Below, one piece after another: positions 1-8,279 of a stretch of 64,000 bases of DNA (positions within the stretch are counted from its first letter, which is position 1; each line of letters begins with the position of its first letter). A program made the position numbers and the translations under genes. The notes beneath the pieces were generated by a model. The model was not told the DNA's origin. It did no database searches and saw nothing but the letters and a program-made list of their open reading frames with translations. This stretch comes from an uncultured Roseobacter sp. GTDB lineage: Bacteria > Pseudomonadota > Alphaproteobacteria > Rhodobacterales > Rhodobacteraceae. Location of the stretch: NCBI RefSeq assembly GCF_947492555.1, contig NZ_CANLNE010000001.1:62001-126000 (forward strand), in the 5' to 3' direction.

Positions 1-88
1 GCCCGTCCAGAATCCGCGACCAGCTCGCCTCGACCCCATCTGCCAGCGGTGTAACCAGGCCCAGACCTGTGACAACTACTCTGCGCAT
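1..88 (-). CDS. fabF: FabF, 3-oxoacyl-ACP synthase II (N-terminal fragment, cut by window edge)
   Basis: Only the first 29 codons are present, running off the left end. They read MRRVVVTGLGLVTPL..., the usual N-terminus of the condensing enzymes KAS I/II that elongate acyl-ACP with malonyl-ACP in fatty-acid synthesis. The active-site Cys-His-His triad lies outside the window. Placement downstream of fabD, fabG and acpP on the same strand supports fabF rather than fabB. An 81-bp gap separates it from the acetyltransferase gene upstream. The ATG at 88 is the natural start because the conserved VVVTGLG strand follows it directly. Confidence 0.85.
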   Translation of the reverse strand, partial: MRRVVVTGLGLVTPLADGVEASWSRILDG

Positions 89-169
89 CGCAATGCCCCT
101 TCCAATTTGGTGCCCCCCCATACAGTGCTGCGCGGTTTTGATGCAAGAGCACTCCGCGCAGAGCCCACG

Positions 170-703
170 TTACTGCGGGGGACCTTTCCGCGCCATGAGC
201 CGTGCGGGCGATCCGGCAAACTCCGCATCGCGCATCACCTCATATCCCATCGCCTCGGCAATCCTGAGCGAGGCTTTATGCTCCGGCGCGATCATGCAGA
301 CCAGCCGGCCCGTCACCACCCTGTCGAACCAGTCATGCGCCGCGCGGGCGGCTTCCAGCCCAAGCGCCTGCCCATGCGCATCCGGCGCCAGCACCCAACC
401 GGCCTCCGGGAAGCTATCGAAATCTTCACCCAGGTCACGCTTAGCGTAGAAAAAACCGACCTGTCCGGACATCTCGGGCGCCCGATGGCGATGGATCGCC
501 CATTGACCGAAGCCCGTAATCTGCCAGTGGCCTGCATTGCGCAGAAACGCATCCCAGGCCTTGCTGCGCGGCCAGGGCTCGCCGTTGATGTGCTCCACCA
601 CCTCCGGCATCGACCATATCTCGGCAAAGCGGCTGAAATCCTCGGGCCGCATACCGCGCAGGGTCAAACGCGAGGTGTTGATCGTGGGTATCGTGCGCGA
701 CAT
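170..703 (-). CDS. GNAT family N-acetyltransferase (RimJ/RimL-like)
   Basis: 177 residues, the usual length for a single-domain GNAT of the Acetyltransf_3 type that moves an acetyl group from acetyl-CoA to an amine. Recognisable elements are the N-terminal TSRLTLRGMRPED strand-helix (10-22), the acetyl-CoA loop with a Gly-rich turn and following helix (about 108-122) and the EHKASLRIAEAMGY helix near the C-terminus (141-154), which matches the N-x-x-S...GF signature of the RimJ/RimL branch. It sits between acpP and fabF, all on the minus strand, so it may be co-transcribed with the fatty-acid genes, but nothing in the sequence links it to lipid metabolism. Substrate unknown. Confidence 0.75.
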   Translation of the reverse strand: MSRTIPTINTSRLTLRGMRPEDFSRFAEIWSMPEVVEHINGEPWPRSKAWDAFLRNAGHWQITGFGQWAIHRHRAPEMSGQVGFFYAKRDLGEDFDSFPEAGWVLAPDAHGQALGLEAARAAHDWFDRVVTGRLVCMIAPEHKASLRIAEAMGYEVMRDAEFAGSPARLMARKGPPQ

Positions 704-868
704 TTCGCAGCCTCTGCTCTCAGGTCGGGGCTTTGCGCCCTCTGGTGCGAGATTTGCGCAACTCGCCCCTGCAATTCAACCCCTGAGCGAAGGTAAGATG
801 GCAAAAGGCGCCCCTCCTCGCGGAAAGACGCCATTTTCAAAGCAATACCGGGCCGTGCCCGGACGCAA

Positions 869-1102
869 TCAGGAAGCTTCGGTAATGAACTTCACCGCAT
901 CGCCAAAGGTCTGGATGGTTTCGGCCGCATCATCCGGAATCTCGATGCCGAATTCTTCTTCGAAGGCCATCACCAGCTCAACAGTGTCGAGGCTGTCCGC
1001 GCCGAGGTCGTCGATGAACGAAGCGTTTTCAGTCACCTTGTCCTCTTCAACACCCAGGTGCTCCACAACGATTTTCTTAACGCGATCTGCGATGTCGCTC
1101 AT
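869..1102 (-). CDS. acpP: Acyl carrier protein AcpP
   Basis: 77 residues, the standard size. It is highly acidic and carries the phosphopantetheine attachment motif [10 protein letters not shown] with the modified serine at residue 37. ACP shuttles growing acyl chains between the FAS II enzymes. A good ribosome site (GAGGG, seven bases before the ATG) fixes the start. It lies 251 bp downstream of fabG, a gap long enough for its own promoter, which fits the high expression expected of ACP. Confidence 0.97.
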   Translation of the reverse strand: MSDIADRVKKIVVEHLGVEEDKVTENASFIDDLGADSLDTVELVMAFEEEFGIEIPDDAAETIQTFGDAVKFITEAS

Positions 1103-1353
1103 AATAGTCCCTCATTCGTTCGGGCCGGAATGGCCCCTTTCGGTTGTCCGCTGCCCCGGTTCATGAAGGGCGAAGCAAACGTTTGCCCCAAAGGGCGGCT
1201 CTGTCCGGGTCAGCACGCCTGTCGCTGTGCCGGTTCGGATGGGTCCACGTCCAGATAGCTGCACGCGGGGTCAAATTCTGCGCCCCCTTTAGCACAAGCG
1301 ACACAGATGGCAAACGCATTGTGCACGCAGGGGTTGGGAGGCGCAAATCTGAC

Positions 1354-2091
1354 CTACAACATGGCCATGCCGCCATTCACATGCAAGGTGGTTCCTGTCA
1401 CATAGCCCGCCTCGGGGCTGGCCAGATAGAGCACGGCAGCGCCGATTTCAGCCGGTGTTCCCATGCGCCCGGCAGGAATTTGTCCCATGATTCCAGACTT
1501 TTGATCATCGGTCAGCTTGTCGGTCATCGCGGTCTCGATAAATCCCGGCGCCACGGCATTTACGGTGATCCCACGGCTGGCGACCTCATAAGCGAGGCTT
1601 TTCGACATGCCCACCATGCCCGCCTTGGAGGCCGCGTAATTGGCTTGGCCCGGGTTGCCCGTGGCCCCCACAATTGAGGATATATTCACGATCCGGCCCC
1701 AGCGTGCCTTCATCATGCCGCGCATCACGCCCTTGCAGAGCTTGAAGGTCGCGGTCAGGTTCACGTCCAGCACCGATTGCCATTCCTCATCCGACATCCG
1801 CATGAACAGGTTGTCGCGCGTGATGCCCGCGTTGTTCACCAGGATATCGACCGACCCCATGGCCTCGGCGGCCTGTTTCGGCAGGGCCTCCACAGCCGCC
1901 ATATCGCTGAGGTTGCAAGGCAGCACATGGGCGCGGTCGCCCAGTTCTGCGGCCAGCGCCTCCAGCGGCTCCACGCGGGTGCCCGACAGCCCGACCGTCG
2001 CCCCGGCCCCGTGCAAGAGCCGCGCGATCTCTGCTCCAATGCCGCCCGATGCGCCGGTGACCAGCGCGTTTTTCCCTGTCAGATCAAACAT
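1354..2091 (-). CDS. fabG: FabG, 3-oxoacyl-ACP reductase
   Basis: 245-residue short-chain dehydrogenase that reduces 3-oxoacyl-ACP with NADPH. Visible motifs: the nucleotide-binding TGASGGIG (12-19), NNAG (86-89) and the catalytic Ser139, Tyr152 and Lys156 (NYAASK), with the FabG-typical ASRGITVNAVAPGFIET stretch after it. The start at 2091 is preferred to longer in-frame extensions because a GAGAGG ribosome site precedes it and the protein then begins with the usual MFDLTGKNALVTG. Its start lies only nine bases from the end of fabD, so the two are almost surely translated from one message. Confidence 0.97.
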   Translation of the reverse strand: MFDLTGKNALVTGASGGIGAEIARLLHGAGATVGLSGTRVEPLEALAAELGDRAHVLPCNLSDMAAVEALPKQAAEAMGSVDILVNNAGITRDNLFMRMSDEEWQSVLDVNLTATFKLCKGVMRGMMKARWGRIVNISSIVGATGNPGQANYAASKAGMVGMSKSLAYEVASRGITVNAVAPGFIETAMTDKLTDDQKSGIMGQIPAGRMGTPAEIGAAVLYLASPEAGYVTGTTLHVNGGMAML

Positions 2092-2099
2092 ATTGCCTC

Positions 2100-3032
2100 T
2101 CAAGATTCCAATGCCGCTTTGATGTCGTCCGGTGTGCCCACGGCACGGGTGCCCGCGTCCTTGGCGATGCGCCGGATCATCCCGCTCAGCGCCTTGCCTG
2201 CGCCGATTTCCCAGAAGTCGGTCACGCCATTTGCTGCCATCCACTCCACGGATGTTTTCCAGCGCACCTGCCCAGTGACCTGTTTGATCAACAGCGCCTT
2301 GATCTCTGCGGGATCGCTCACTGCCTCTGCTGTTACATTGGCGACCAGTGGCACGGACGGGGCCTGCATGGAGACCGAGTCCAGCGCCTCGGCCATTTTC
2401 TCCGCCGCAGGCGCCATCAGCGCACAGTGGAAGGGGGCGGAGACCGGCAGCATCAGCGCGCGTTTGGCGCCCGCCTCCTTGGCCAGCACACAGGCCCGCT
2501 CCACCGCTGCCTTGTCACCCGAGACCACATTCTGCGCGGGATCGTTTTCATTGGCCACCTGACAGACTTCGCCTTCGGCGGCCTTGGCGGCAACATCCGT
2601 CACCGTATCGTAGTCCAGCCCCAACACAGCCGCCATCGCGCCCTGCCCCACAGGCACCGCCTGCTGCATGGCCAGCCCGCGCGTCCGCAAGAGCCGCGCG
2701 GCGTCCGCCACCGAAAACGTGCCAGCCGCGGCCAGCGCGGAGTATTCCCCCAGGGAATGGCCCGCCACATGGCTGACCCGGTCGAGCCCGATCCCTTCGG
2801 CCTCTAGCGCGCGCAGAGCGGCAATAGAAGTGGCCATCAGCGCGGGCTGCGCATTCTCGGTCAGGGTCAACGTTTCGATCTCACCCTCCCAGATCAGATC
2901 GCTCAGCTTTTCGCCAAGGGCCGCGTCGACCTCGTCGAAAACGGCACGCGCCGCCGGATAAGCCTCGGCCAGGGCCTTGCCCATACCGATGGTCTGTGCG
3001 CCCTGACCGGGAAATACAAATGCGATGCTCAT
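2100..3032 (-). CDS. fabD: FabD, malonyl-CoA:ACP transacylase
   Basis: 310 residues, the usual FabD length. It loads malonyl groups onto ACP to begin each elongation round. The nucleophile elbow is GHSLG (91-95) with Ser93, Arg118 is the carboxylate-binding residue, and the catalytic His202 is in APFHCALM. The N-terminal FVFPGQGAQ is typical of the family. It is the first gene of the fabD-fabG-acpP-fabF cluster on the minus strand and shares a 188-bp divergent intergenic region with the cytochrome b561 gene. Confidence 0.97.
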   Translation of the reverse strand: MSIAFVFPGQGAQTIGMGKALAEAYPAARAVFDEVDAALGEKLSDLIWEGEIETLTLTENAQPALMATSIAALRALEAEGIGLDRVSHVAGHSLGEYSALAAAGTFSVADAARLLRTRGLAMQQAVPVGQGAMAAVLGLDYDTVTDVAAKAAEGEVCQVANENDPAQNVVSGDKAAVERACVLAKEAGAKRALMLPVSAPFHCALMAPAAEKMAEALDSVSMQAPSVPLVANVTAEAVSDPAEIKALLIKQVTGQVRWKTSVEWMAANGVTDFWEIGAGKALSGMIRRIAKDAGTRAVGTPDDIKAALES

Positions 3033-3220
3033 GAAACCGCCACCCCTTTTCGTTTCTTGGCCCCCGGCTTAGCCTGCCCGCGCGGGCGAGGCAACGGCCC
3101 TGGTGGTGAAACTGGAAACCGGCAGGATTTGCGGATATGCGCAAAGGCTGTGCGCAGGCCGCCATTGTTCTGCGCTCGCAGACCTCTACTCTATAGGCAA
3201 CACAGATTTCCGGAGTTCCT

Positions 3221-4420
3221 ATGACGCTGGCCAATACCTCTACCCACTACGGCGCGGTCACCAAGACCTTTCACTGGCTGACCGCCTTGCTGATCCTGAC
3301 GCTGATCCCGCTGGGCATCTATGCCAACGGTCTGCCCTATGACACCTCCGAGCAGCTGGCGCAGAAGGCGCTGATGTTCTCGCTGCACAAGACCTTGGGC
3401 GTAACCGTGTTCTTCGTAGCCCTGGCCCGCATCCTCTGGGCGATTAGCCAGCCAAAGCCGGGCCTGCTGCACCCGGACCGCAAGATCGAAAGCCTCGCGG
3501 CGGAAACCGTGCACTGGCTGCTCTATGGCTCGCTCCTGCTGGTGCCGCTCTCGGGCTGGGTGCATCACGCGGCGACGGACGGGTTCGCGCCGATTTGGTG
3601 GCCGCTGGGTCAGAACCTGCCCTTCGTGCCAAAATCTGAAACGCTGGCCAGCACCGCCGCCGGACTGCACATCGTGTTCGAACGGGTGCTGGCGGGCGCC
3701 ATCATCCTGCATTTCGCCGGCGCCATGAAACATCACGTCATCGATAAGGACGCGACCCTGCGCAGGATGCTGCCCGGGCGGCCTGCCGTCACCCTGCCCG
3801 CGCACGACCATCGCATCACCCTGCCGCTGATCAGCGCGGTGGGGATCTGGGGTGTGGCGCTGGTGATTGGCAGCACCTTGGGTCTTTATGAAAAACACAC
3901 CGTGGATGTGGCCGCTGCGGAACTGCAGGCGGTCGAATCCGACTGGGCGGTGCAGGACGGCACGCTCCAGATCACCGTCCAGCAGCTCGGCTCCGACGTC
4001 ACCGGCAGCTTTGCCGACTGGACGGCCGCCATCAGCTTTGACGAAACCGTCGCCGAAGGTGTCGCCGGATCGGTTGATGTGACCATCTCCATTGGCTCGC
4101 TGACACTGGGTTCGGTGACCAGCCAAGCGCTTGGGGCGGATTTCTTCAATGCCGAAGCCTTTCCGACGGCGCAGTTCACAGCGGAGATCCTCAAGAACAC
4201 AGATGGGTATCTGGCCGATGGTACGCTGACCCTCAAGGATCAGACCATGCCCGTGCAATTGCCGTTTACGCTGGAGCTGGCCGACGGGCTGGCCACCATG
4301 CAGGGAAGCACCACGCTCGACCGCCGCGCCTACGGGATTGGCGACAGCCAGAAGGACGAGGCATCGGTGGGGTTCAACGTCGAGGTCCGCATTGACCTGA
4401 CAGCACTGAAAGGCGGCTAG
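3221..4420 (+). CDS. Cytochrome b561 fused to a YceI domain
   Basis: 399 residues in two parts. Residues about 10-220 are a four-plus-helix membrane cytochrome b561 with four histidines at 18, 56, 150 and 164, matching the two-haem ligand pattern of E. coli CybB, a quinol-linked electron carrier. A further membrane helix (about 200-222) leads into residues about 225-395, a YceI-type lipocalin-like domain that in other proteins binds polyisoprenoids or quinones in the periplasm. The fusion suggests that the soluble domain hands a quinone-like lipid to the haem domain. It faces a free-standing secreted YceI protein across a shared terminator. The fused architecture is known in Rhodobacterales; its physiological role is not settled. 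Confidence 0.88.
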   Translation: MTLANTSTHYGAVTKTFHWLTALLILTLIPLGIYANGLPYDTSEQLAQKALMFSLHKTLGVTVFFVALARILWAISQPKPGLLHPDRKIESLAAETVHWLLYGSLLLVPLSGWVHHAATDGFAPIWWPLGQNLPFVPKSETLASTAAGLHIVFERVLAGAIILHFAGAMKHHVIDKDATLRRMLPGRPAVTLPAHDHRITLPLISAVGIWGVALVIGSTLGLYEKHTVDVAAAELQAVESDWAVQDGTLQITVQQLGSDVTGSFADWTAAISFDETVAEGVAGSVDVTISIGSLTLGSVTSQALGADFFNAEAFPTAQFTAEILKNTDGYLADGTLTLKDQTMPVQLPFTLELADGLATMQGSTTLDRRAYGIGDSQKDEASVGFNVEVRIDLTALKGG

Positions 4421-4436
4421 GCCCTCCAGAACAGAA

Positions 4437-4463
4437 AAGGCCGCGCCAATGCTGCGCGGCCTT
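4437..4463. terminator. Bidirectional hairpin terminator between two convergent YceI-type genes
   Basis: A perfect 10-bp inverted repeat (AAGGCCGCGC ... GCGCGGCCTT) with a seven-base loop sits between the stops of the convergent genes at 4420 and 4489. The stem ends are A- and T-rich in both directions, so it can stop transcription on both strands. Confidence 0.75.
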
Positions 4464-4488
4464 CATGCGTTTTCAGGGAAAGGCAGGT

Positions 4489-5061
4489 TTACTCCGCCTT
4501 CATCGCCTCAATGGAAATGACGATTTCGACTTCGTCACTCACATAGGGCGCGAAAGCCCCCAGACCGAAATCAGACCGCAATACGGTGGTGGTCGCATCG
4601 AACCCGGCCCAGGGTTTGCCCGCCTGCGGATGGTCCCCGGTCTGGTTCAAAACCGCGTCCAGCGTCACCGATTTGGTAACGTCATTCATGGTCAGATCGC
4701 CGGTGATCGTCGCCGTGTTGTCGCCCGTCACATCGATGGCGGTTGACGCGAACGTGATCATGTCACCCTCTTCCGCACCAAAGAAATCATCCGACATGAA
4801 GTGCCCTTCACGCTTTTCCCACCCGGTGAACATGCTCATCACCGGCATCGACACGGTGACGGAGGAGGCGCTGGGGTCTTCCTGATCAAACATGATTTCC
4901 CCTTCAAAGCCGGAGAACATGCCGTAGGTCGTAGAAAAGCCTAAGTGATTGTAGCTGAACAAAACCTGGCTGTGGCTGGCATCCAGCACGTATTTTTCGG
5001 CAGCGGCGGACGCCATGCCCGCAGCGGCGGTCAGGGCTGTGGCAAGAAGAAGCGATTTCAT
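4489..5061 (-). CDS. Secreted YceI family protein
   Basis: 190 residues with a clear Sec signal peptide (KSLL..., hydrophobic core, cleavage after ASA near residue 20). The mature part has the YceI hallmarks: DASHSQVLFSYNHLGFSTTYG at the start of the barrel, the FFGAEEGDMITFAS strand and the closing VEIVISIEAMKAE. YceI proteins form an extended lipocalin-like barrel that binds isoprenoid quinones or similar lipids in the periplasm. The ATG at 5061 follows a GGAGG site at eight bases; a TTG one codon upstream is less likely. It converges on a membrane cytochrome b561 carrying the same domain, which suggests that the two work with the same lipid ligand. Confidence 0.9.
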   Translation of the reverse strand: MKSLLLATALTAAAGMASAAAEKYVLDASHSQVLFSYNHLGFSTTYGMFSGFEGEIMFDQEDPSASSVTVSMPVMSMFTGWEKREGHFMSDDFFGAEEGDMITFASTAIDVTGDNTATITGDLTMNDVTKSVTLDAVLNQTGDHPQAGKPWAGFDATTTVLRSDFGLGAFAPYVSDEVEIVISIEAMKAE

Positions 5062-5205
5062 CAAGAGAACCTCCAGTTTATGAATACATGAAGGTTAATG
5101 TGGGTCTTTGGCCCGCCGAGACAATTCCATATGCTCAAACAAGTTCTGCGCGCTGATGAACAACGCGCAGATGGGTCGCCTATCGGCGGAATGTCGCAAA
5201 TGGGA

Positions 5206-5694
5206 TCAGAGTTTGCCCGCAACCCGGAGTGCAGTGACGAGGCTACGGTGTGCAACGCGGTCGCTGGCGGCCACCTCGGCCAGCAGCGCCTCGTTCTTTC
5301 CCCAGAGTTTCAAGTAGGTGCCCGAATTTTCCACCCGGGTCAGATCTTTGAACGTACAGCGGTCCAACACGAAGCGATCCTTGCCCCGTGTGCGTACCAG
5401 ACGCACCTCATGACGGATGGTATCAACCTCGACTTTTGGCGCTGCGGGGCGCGCAAAACCCTGCAACAGGGCGATCCCAGCCATGCCGCCAACAGCAGAC
5501 GCCAGCAGCTTGAACAGCATCAGTTCATGATCCCAGCTTGCACCGGGGGCAATCCAGAGCCCGATGGCGGTCAGGATCAAGGCAACACCGACAACGCCCT
5601 GCGCGCCACGCAAAAGCATGCGACTGCCATCCACGGTCCGCACCGGCTGGGGTGCGATGGAGTCAAAGCTGACGGGATCGACTGTGCTGGACAT
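5206..5694 (-). CDS. Small membrane protein of unknown function
   Basis: 162 residues from the ATG at 5694, chosen because GAGAGG lies just upstream and the 34 extra residues of a longer reading lack family character. There are two predicted membrane helices (around GVVGVALILTAIGLWI and LFKLLASAVGGMAGIALL) followed by a soluble C-terminal part of about 75 residues rich in charged strands (KVEVDTIRHEVRLVRTRG). That layout resembles small membrane proteins with a PH-like or regulatory tail, but I do not recognise a family. It is divergent from the rpsF operon. Confidence 0.6.
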   Translation of the reverse strand: MSSTVDPVSFDSIAPQPVRTVDGSRMLLRGAQGVVGVALILTAIGLWIAPGASWDHELMLFKLLASAVGGMAGIALLQGFARPAAPKVEVDTIRHEVRLVRTRGKDRFVLDRCTFKDLTRVENSGTYLKLWGKNEALLAEVAASDRVAHRSLVTALRVAGKL

Positions 5695-5901
5695 GTGCTT
5701 TCCTCTCTTGGTTAACGAGCAAAGAAACCCGCAATCAAGACGCAAATAAGACAGCTTTCGGGCACCGTCAGGGCCATTTCGTGGAGCATTGTGCAAATGC
5801 CGTCTATTCCAGCCCTGCCATGCAGGCTTGCGCGTTGCGTCAAAGCGTGTATATCGGCGCTTCCTTTTGCAAAACGATTTAACCGCGCAGTCTCTCGTGG
5901 C

Positions 5902-5927
5902 GGGGCCGCAAAAGGAGTAACGGCCTC
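5902..5927 (+). promoter_or_regulatory. Candidate rpsF leader hairpin (S6/S18 autoregulation)
   Basis: A GGGGCCG/CGGCCTC inverted repeat with a 12-base loop lies 38 bases upstream of rpsF, in a 5' region of about 270 bp with no gene. Many bacteria carry an S6:S18-binding leader in this position that represses the operon. The position fits, but I could not confirm the conserved CCG-bulge architecture, so this is a candidate only. Confidence 0.35.
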
Positions 5928-5965
5928 ACCTTTGAAATGCGCCTTGATATAAATGAGGAAGCTAC

Positions 5966-6319
5966 ATGCCTAAATATGAGCATGTTATGATCGCGCGTCA
6001 GGACCTGTCCAACACGCAAGCCGAAGGGCTGATCGAACATTTTGGCGCCGTCCTGTCCGACAACGGTGGCGCACTCGTGGATCACGAGTACTGGGGCGTC
6101 AAGACGATGGCCTATAAGATCAACAAGAACCGCAAGGGCCACTATGCTTTCCTGCGTTCGGATGCACCCGCACCGGCCGTTCAGGAAATGGAACGCCTGA
6201 TGCGCCTGCATGACGATGTGATGCGCGTGCTGACCATCAAGGTCGACGACCACGCCGAACTGCCATCTGTACAAATGCAGAAACGTGACGAGCGTGAAGG
6301 TCGTCGCGAGCGCCGTTGA
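5966..6319 (+). CDS. rpsF: 30S ribosomal protein S6
   Basis: 117 residues starting MPKYEHVMIARQDLS, with the S6 core and the typical alphaproteobacterial basic tail (KRDEREGRRERR). S6 pairs with S18 on the platform of the small subunit. A GAGGA site precedes the ATG. It is the first gene of the three-gene operon rpsF-rpsR-rplI, 26 bp ahead of rpsR. Confidence 0.97.
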   Translation: MPKYEHVMIARQDLSNTQAEGLIEHFGAVLSDNGGALVDHEYWGVKTMAYKINKNRKGHYAFLRSDAPAPAVQEMERLMRLHDDVMRVLTIKVDDHAELPSVQMQKRDEREGRRERR

Positions 6320-6345
6320 TCAACTTTAGGACAAGGACATAACCC

Positions 6346-6573
6346 ATGGCCGCAAAACCATTTTTCCGCCGTCGCAAGGTCTGCCCCTTCTCGGGCGACA
6401 ACGCGCCGAAAATCGACTACAAAGACACACGTCTGCTGCAGCGCTACATCTCTGAGCGTGGCAAGATCGTGCCGTCCCGTATCACCGCAGTCTCTGCCAA
6501 GAAGCAACGCGAGTTGGCCCGTGCCATCAAACGCGCCCGCTTCCTCGCGCTGCTGCCCTACGCTGTGAAGTAA
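6346..6573 (+). CDS. rpsR: 30S ribosomal protein S18
   Basis: 75 residues, standard length. [12 protein letters not shown] and the motif [20 protein letters not shown] identify S18, which binds next to S6 in the small-subunit platform. The Cys retained in KVCPF is common in this lineage. It lies between rpsF and rplI, 10 bp before the latter, with AAGGA upstream. Confidence 0.97.
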   Translation: MAAKPFFRRRKVCPFSGDNAPKIDYKDTRLLQRYISERGKIVPSRITAVSAKKQRELARAIKRARFLALLPYAVK

Positions 6574-6583
6574 GGAGAACACC

Positions 6584-7231
6584 ATGCAAGTTATCCTTCT
6601 CGAACGCGTCGCAAAACTGGGTCAGATGGGCGAAGTCGTCGATGTGAAACCCGGCTACGCCCGCAACTTCCTGCTGCCGCAGGGCAAGGCCCTGTCTGCT
6701 TCGAAATCCAACATCGAAGCCTTCGAGCAGCAAAAAGCGCAGCTCGAAGCCCGCAACCTGGAAACCAAGAAAGAAGCGGAATCGCTGGCCGAAAAACTCG
6801 ATGGGCAACAGTTCATCGTGATTCGCTCCGCCTCCGACTCTGGTGCGCTCTATGGCTCCGTCACCACCCGCGACGCAGCAGAGGCCGCGACCGAAGCCGG
6901 ATTCTCGGTGGACCGCAAGCAGGTTGTTCTGGCGCCGATCAAGGAGCTGGGCCTGCACGAAGTGCAAATCGTTCTGCACCCCGAGGTCGATGCGACAATC
7001 GAACTGAACGTCGCCCGCTCCCCGGAAGAGGCCGAACTGCAGGCCGCTGGCAAATCCATTCAGGAACTGGCTGCCGAAGAAGAAGCTGCTGCGGAATTCG
7101 AAATCGCAGAGCTCTTTGAAGACATCGGAGCTGCAACCTCCGAGGACGAAGATCTGGCCGAATCCGTGGCCGATCCCGCTGAAGAAGACGCCGCATCCGG
7201 CGATCAGGAAGACACTGCGGGCAAGGCCTGA
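6584..7231 (+). CDS. rplI: 50S ribosomal protein L9 with long acidic C-terminal tail
   Basis: The first ~150 residues are classical L9: [30 protein letters not shown] at the 23S-binding N-domain, the long connecting helix, and the C-domain. The protein is 215 residues against about 150 in E. coli. The surplus, from about residue 155, is almost entirely Glu, Asp, Ala and Ser and lacks hydrophobic structure, so it is probably disordered. Acidic L9 tails occur in Rhodobacterales; their function is not known. A rho-independent terminator follows at 7252. Confidence 0.96.
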   Translation: MQVILLERVAKLGQMGEVVDVKPGYARNFLLPQGKALSASKSNIEAFEQQKAQLEARNLETKKEAESLAEKLDGQQFIVIRSASDSGALYGSVTTRDAAEAATEAGFSVDRKQVVLAPIKELGLHEVQIVLHPEVDATIELNVARSPEEAELQAAGKSIQELAAEEEAAAEFEIAELFEDIGAATSEDEDLAESVADPAEEDAASGDQEDTAGKA

Positions 7232-7251
7232 GAGCCTTCTCGATGAACATG

Positions 7252-7281
7252 AAAGGCCGGTTGCAGATGCGACCGGCCTTT
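7252..7281 (+). terminator. Rho-independent terminator of rpsF-rpsR-rplI
   Basis: A perfect 10-bp stem (AAAGGCCGGT/ACCGGCCTTT) with a 10-base loop, followed by a T-run (TTTTTC), 20 bases after the rplI stop. Confidence 0.9.
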
Positions 7282-7329
7282 TTCTATGGAGTGTGAGCAA
7301 CCTGTCTAAGACGGCGCAGGCGCGTTAGG

Positions 7330-7488
7330 CTACATGAGCCCCGGCATCCCGCAATCGGCGGCATCCAGCTCCAACACCGGGTCTTGCGGGCCACATTCCT
7401 CACCGGTTACCGGGTAGGTCTCTGGCTCTGTGCACGCCAGGAGGCCAAGGGGGAGTGCAAGGAGCGCGATGCGTATCAGGTGTTTCAT
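7330..7488 (-). CDS. Small lipoprotein
   Basis: 52 residues. It begins MKHLIRIALLALPLGLLAC, a lipoprotein signal with a clear lipobox (LLAC), so the mature form would be about 34 residues, acylated on Cys and anchored in a membrane. The mature part carries two more cysteines (EECGPQ and DCGMPG) that could pair. The start at 7488 is chosen over a longer frame because the signal peptide then begins properly. It is divergent from the ATPase at 7629. No family recognised. Confidence 0.6.
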   Translation of the reverse strand: MKHLIRIALLALPLGLLACTEPETYPVTGEECGPQDPVLELDAADCGMPGLM

Positions 7489-7628
7489 AATCTTACCTTG
7501 TTCTTTGTGTTTCCTGTAAACGCTCCTTAATCTTGTTGGCGGAGACGGGAATTGACCCACGTCAAAGAGACGGTGGGTCACGTGGCGTCATCGGGACAGA
7601 AGCGTCATTTGGAGAAGTGAAAACCGAT

Positions 7629-8162
7629 GTGAACAGGTTTGTTTTGATCTCCGGTTGCTCGGGCGGCGGCAAATCCACACTGCTTGCGGTATTGGCCGCG
7701 CGCGGCCACACCGTGATAGAAGAGCCCGGGCGACGGGTTGTCGAACGGGAACAGGAAACCGGGGGAACCGCCCTGCCCTGGACAGACATGCGCGGCTTTC
7801 TGGACAAGACGCTCGCCCTGGCCGAACTCGATCTGGCCGAGGCCCGCGCGGCCGACGGATGGGTGTTTTTCGACCGGGGTGTGATAGACGCCGTCACAGC
7901 CTTGGCGCATGTGACCGGGCAGCCTCTGGCAACTTGGCTTAAGAGCGAGAAACTCTACACGAACCAGGTGTTTCTAACGCCGCCCTGGCCGGAAATTTAC
8001 AAAACCGACAGCGCCCGCCGCCACGGATTTGACGAGGCCGTTGCCGAGTACGACCGTTTGCAGGACGCCTTTGAGACCTTGGGATATGAGGTGGTGCACC
8101 TGCCCAGGATTTCGCCGACAGAGCGCGCTGAGTTTCTCTTGGGGCATCTGCTAAAAGATTGA
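7629..8162 (+). CDS. P-loop ATPase (COG3911/AAA_28-like)
   Basis: 177 residues from the GTG at 7629. The protein starts with a strand leading into the Walker A loop GCSGGGKST (9-17) and has a Walker-B-like strand (WVFFDRGVIDAV, near residue 85). The overall look is that of the small predicted ATPases that resemble nucleotide or deoxynucleoside kinases (EEPGRRVV after the P-loop is typical). Substrate unknown. The start is uncertain: GGAGA at 7611 suits the GTG at 7629 (spacing 13) better than the GTG at 7617, and longer in-frame readings have no ribosome site. Confidence 0.7.
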   Translation: MNRFVLISGCSGGGKSTLLAVLAARGHTVIEEPGRRVVEREQETGGTALPWTDMRGFLDKTLALAELDLAEARAADGWVFFDRGVIDAVTALAHVTGQPLATWLKSEKLYTNQVFLTPPWPEIYKTDSARRHGFDEAVAEYDRLQDAFETLGYEVVHLPRISPTERAEFLLGHLLKD

Positions 8163-8279
8163 CCGGAAACGGTTTTGAGATCGTCGGCGGAGCCTCGCCC
8201 ATTGGGGCGGCCGTTCTTGTCCCGCCGATGCAATAGGTCAATATCCAAGCGATAGTATCTCCATCACAGGACCCCATTT

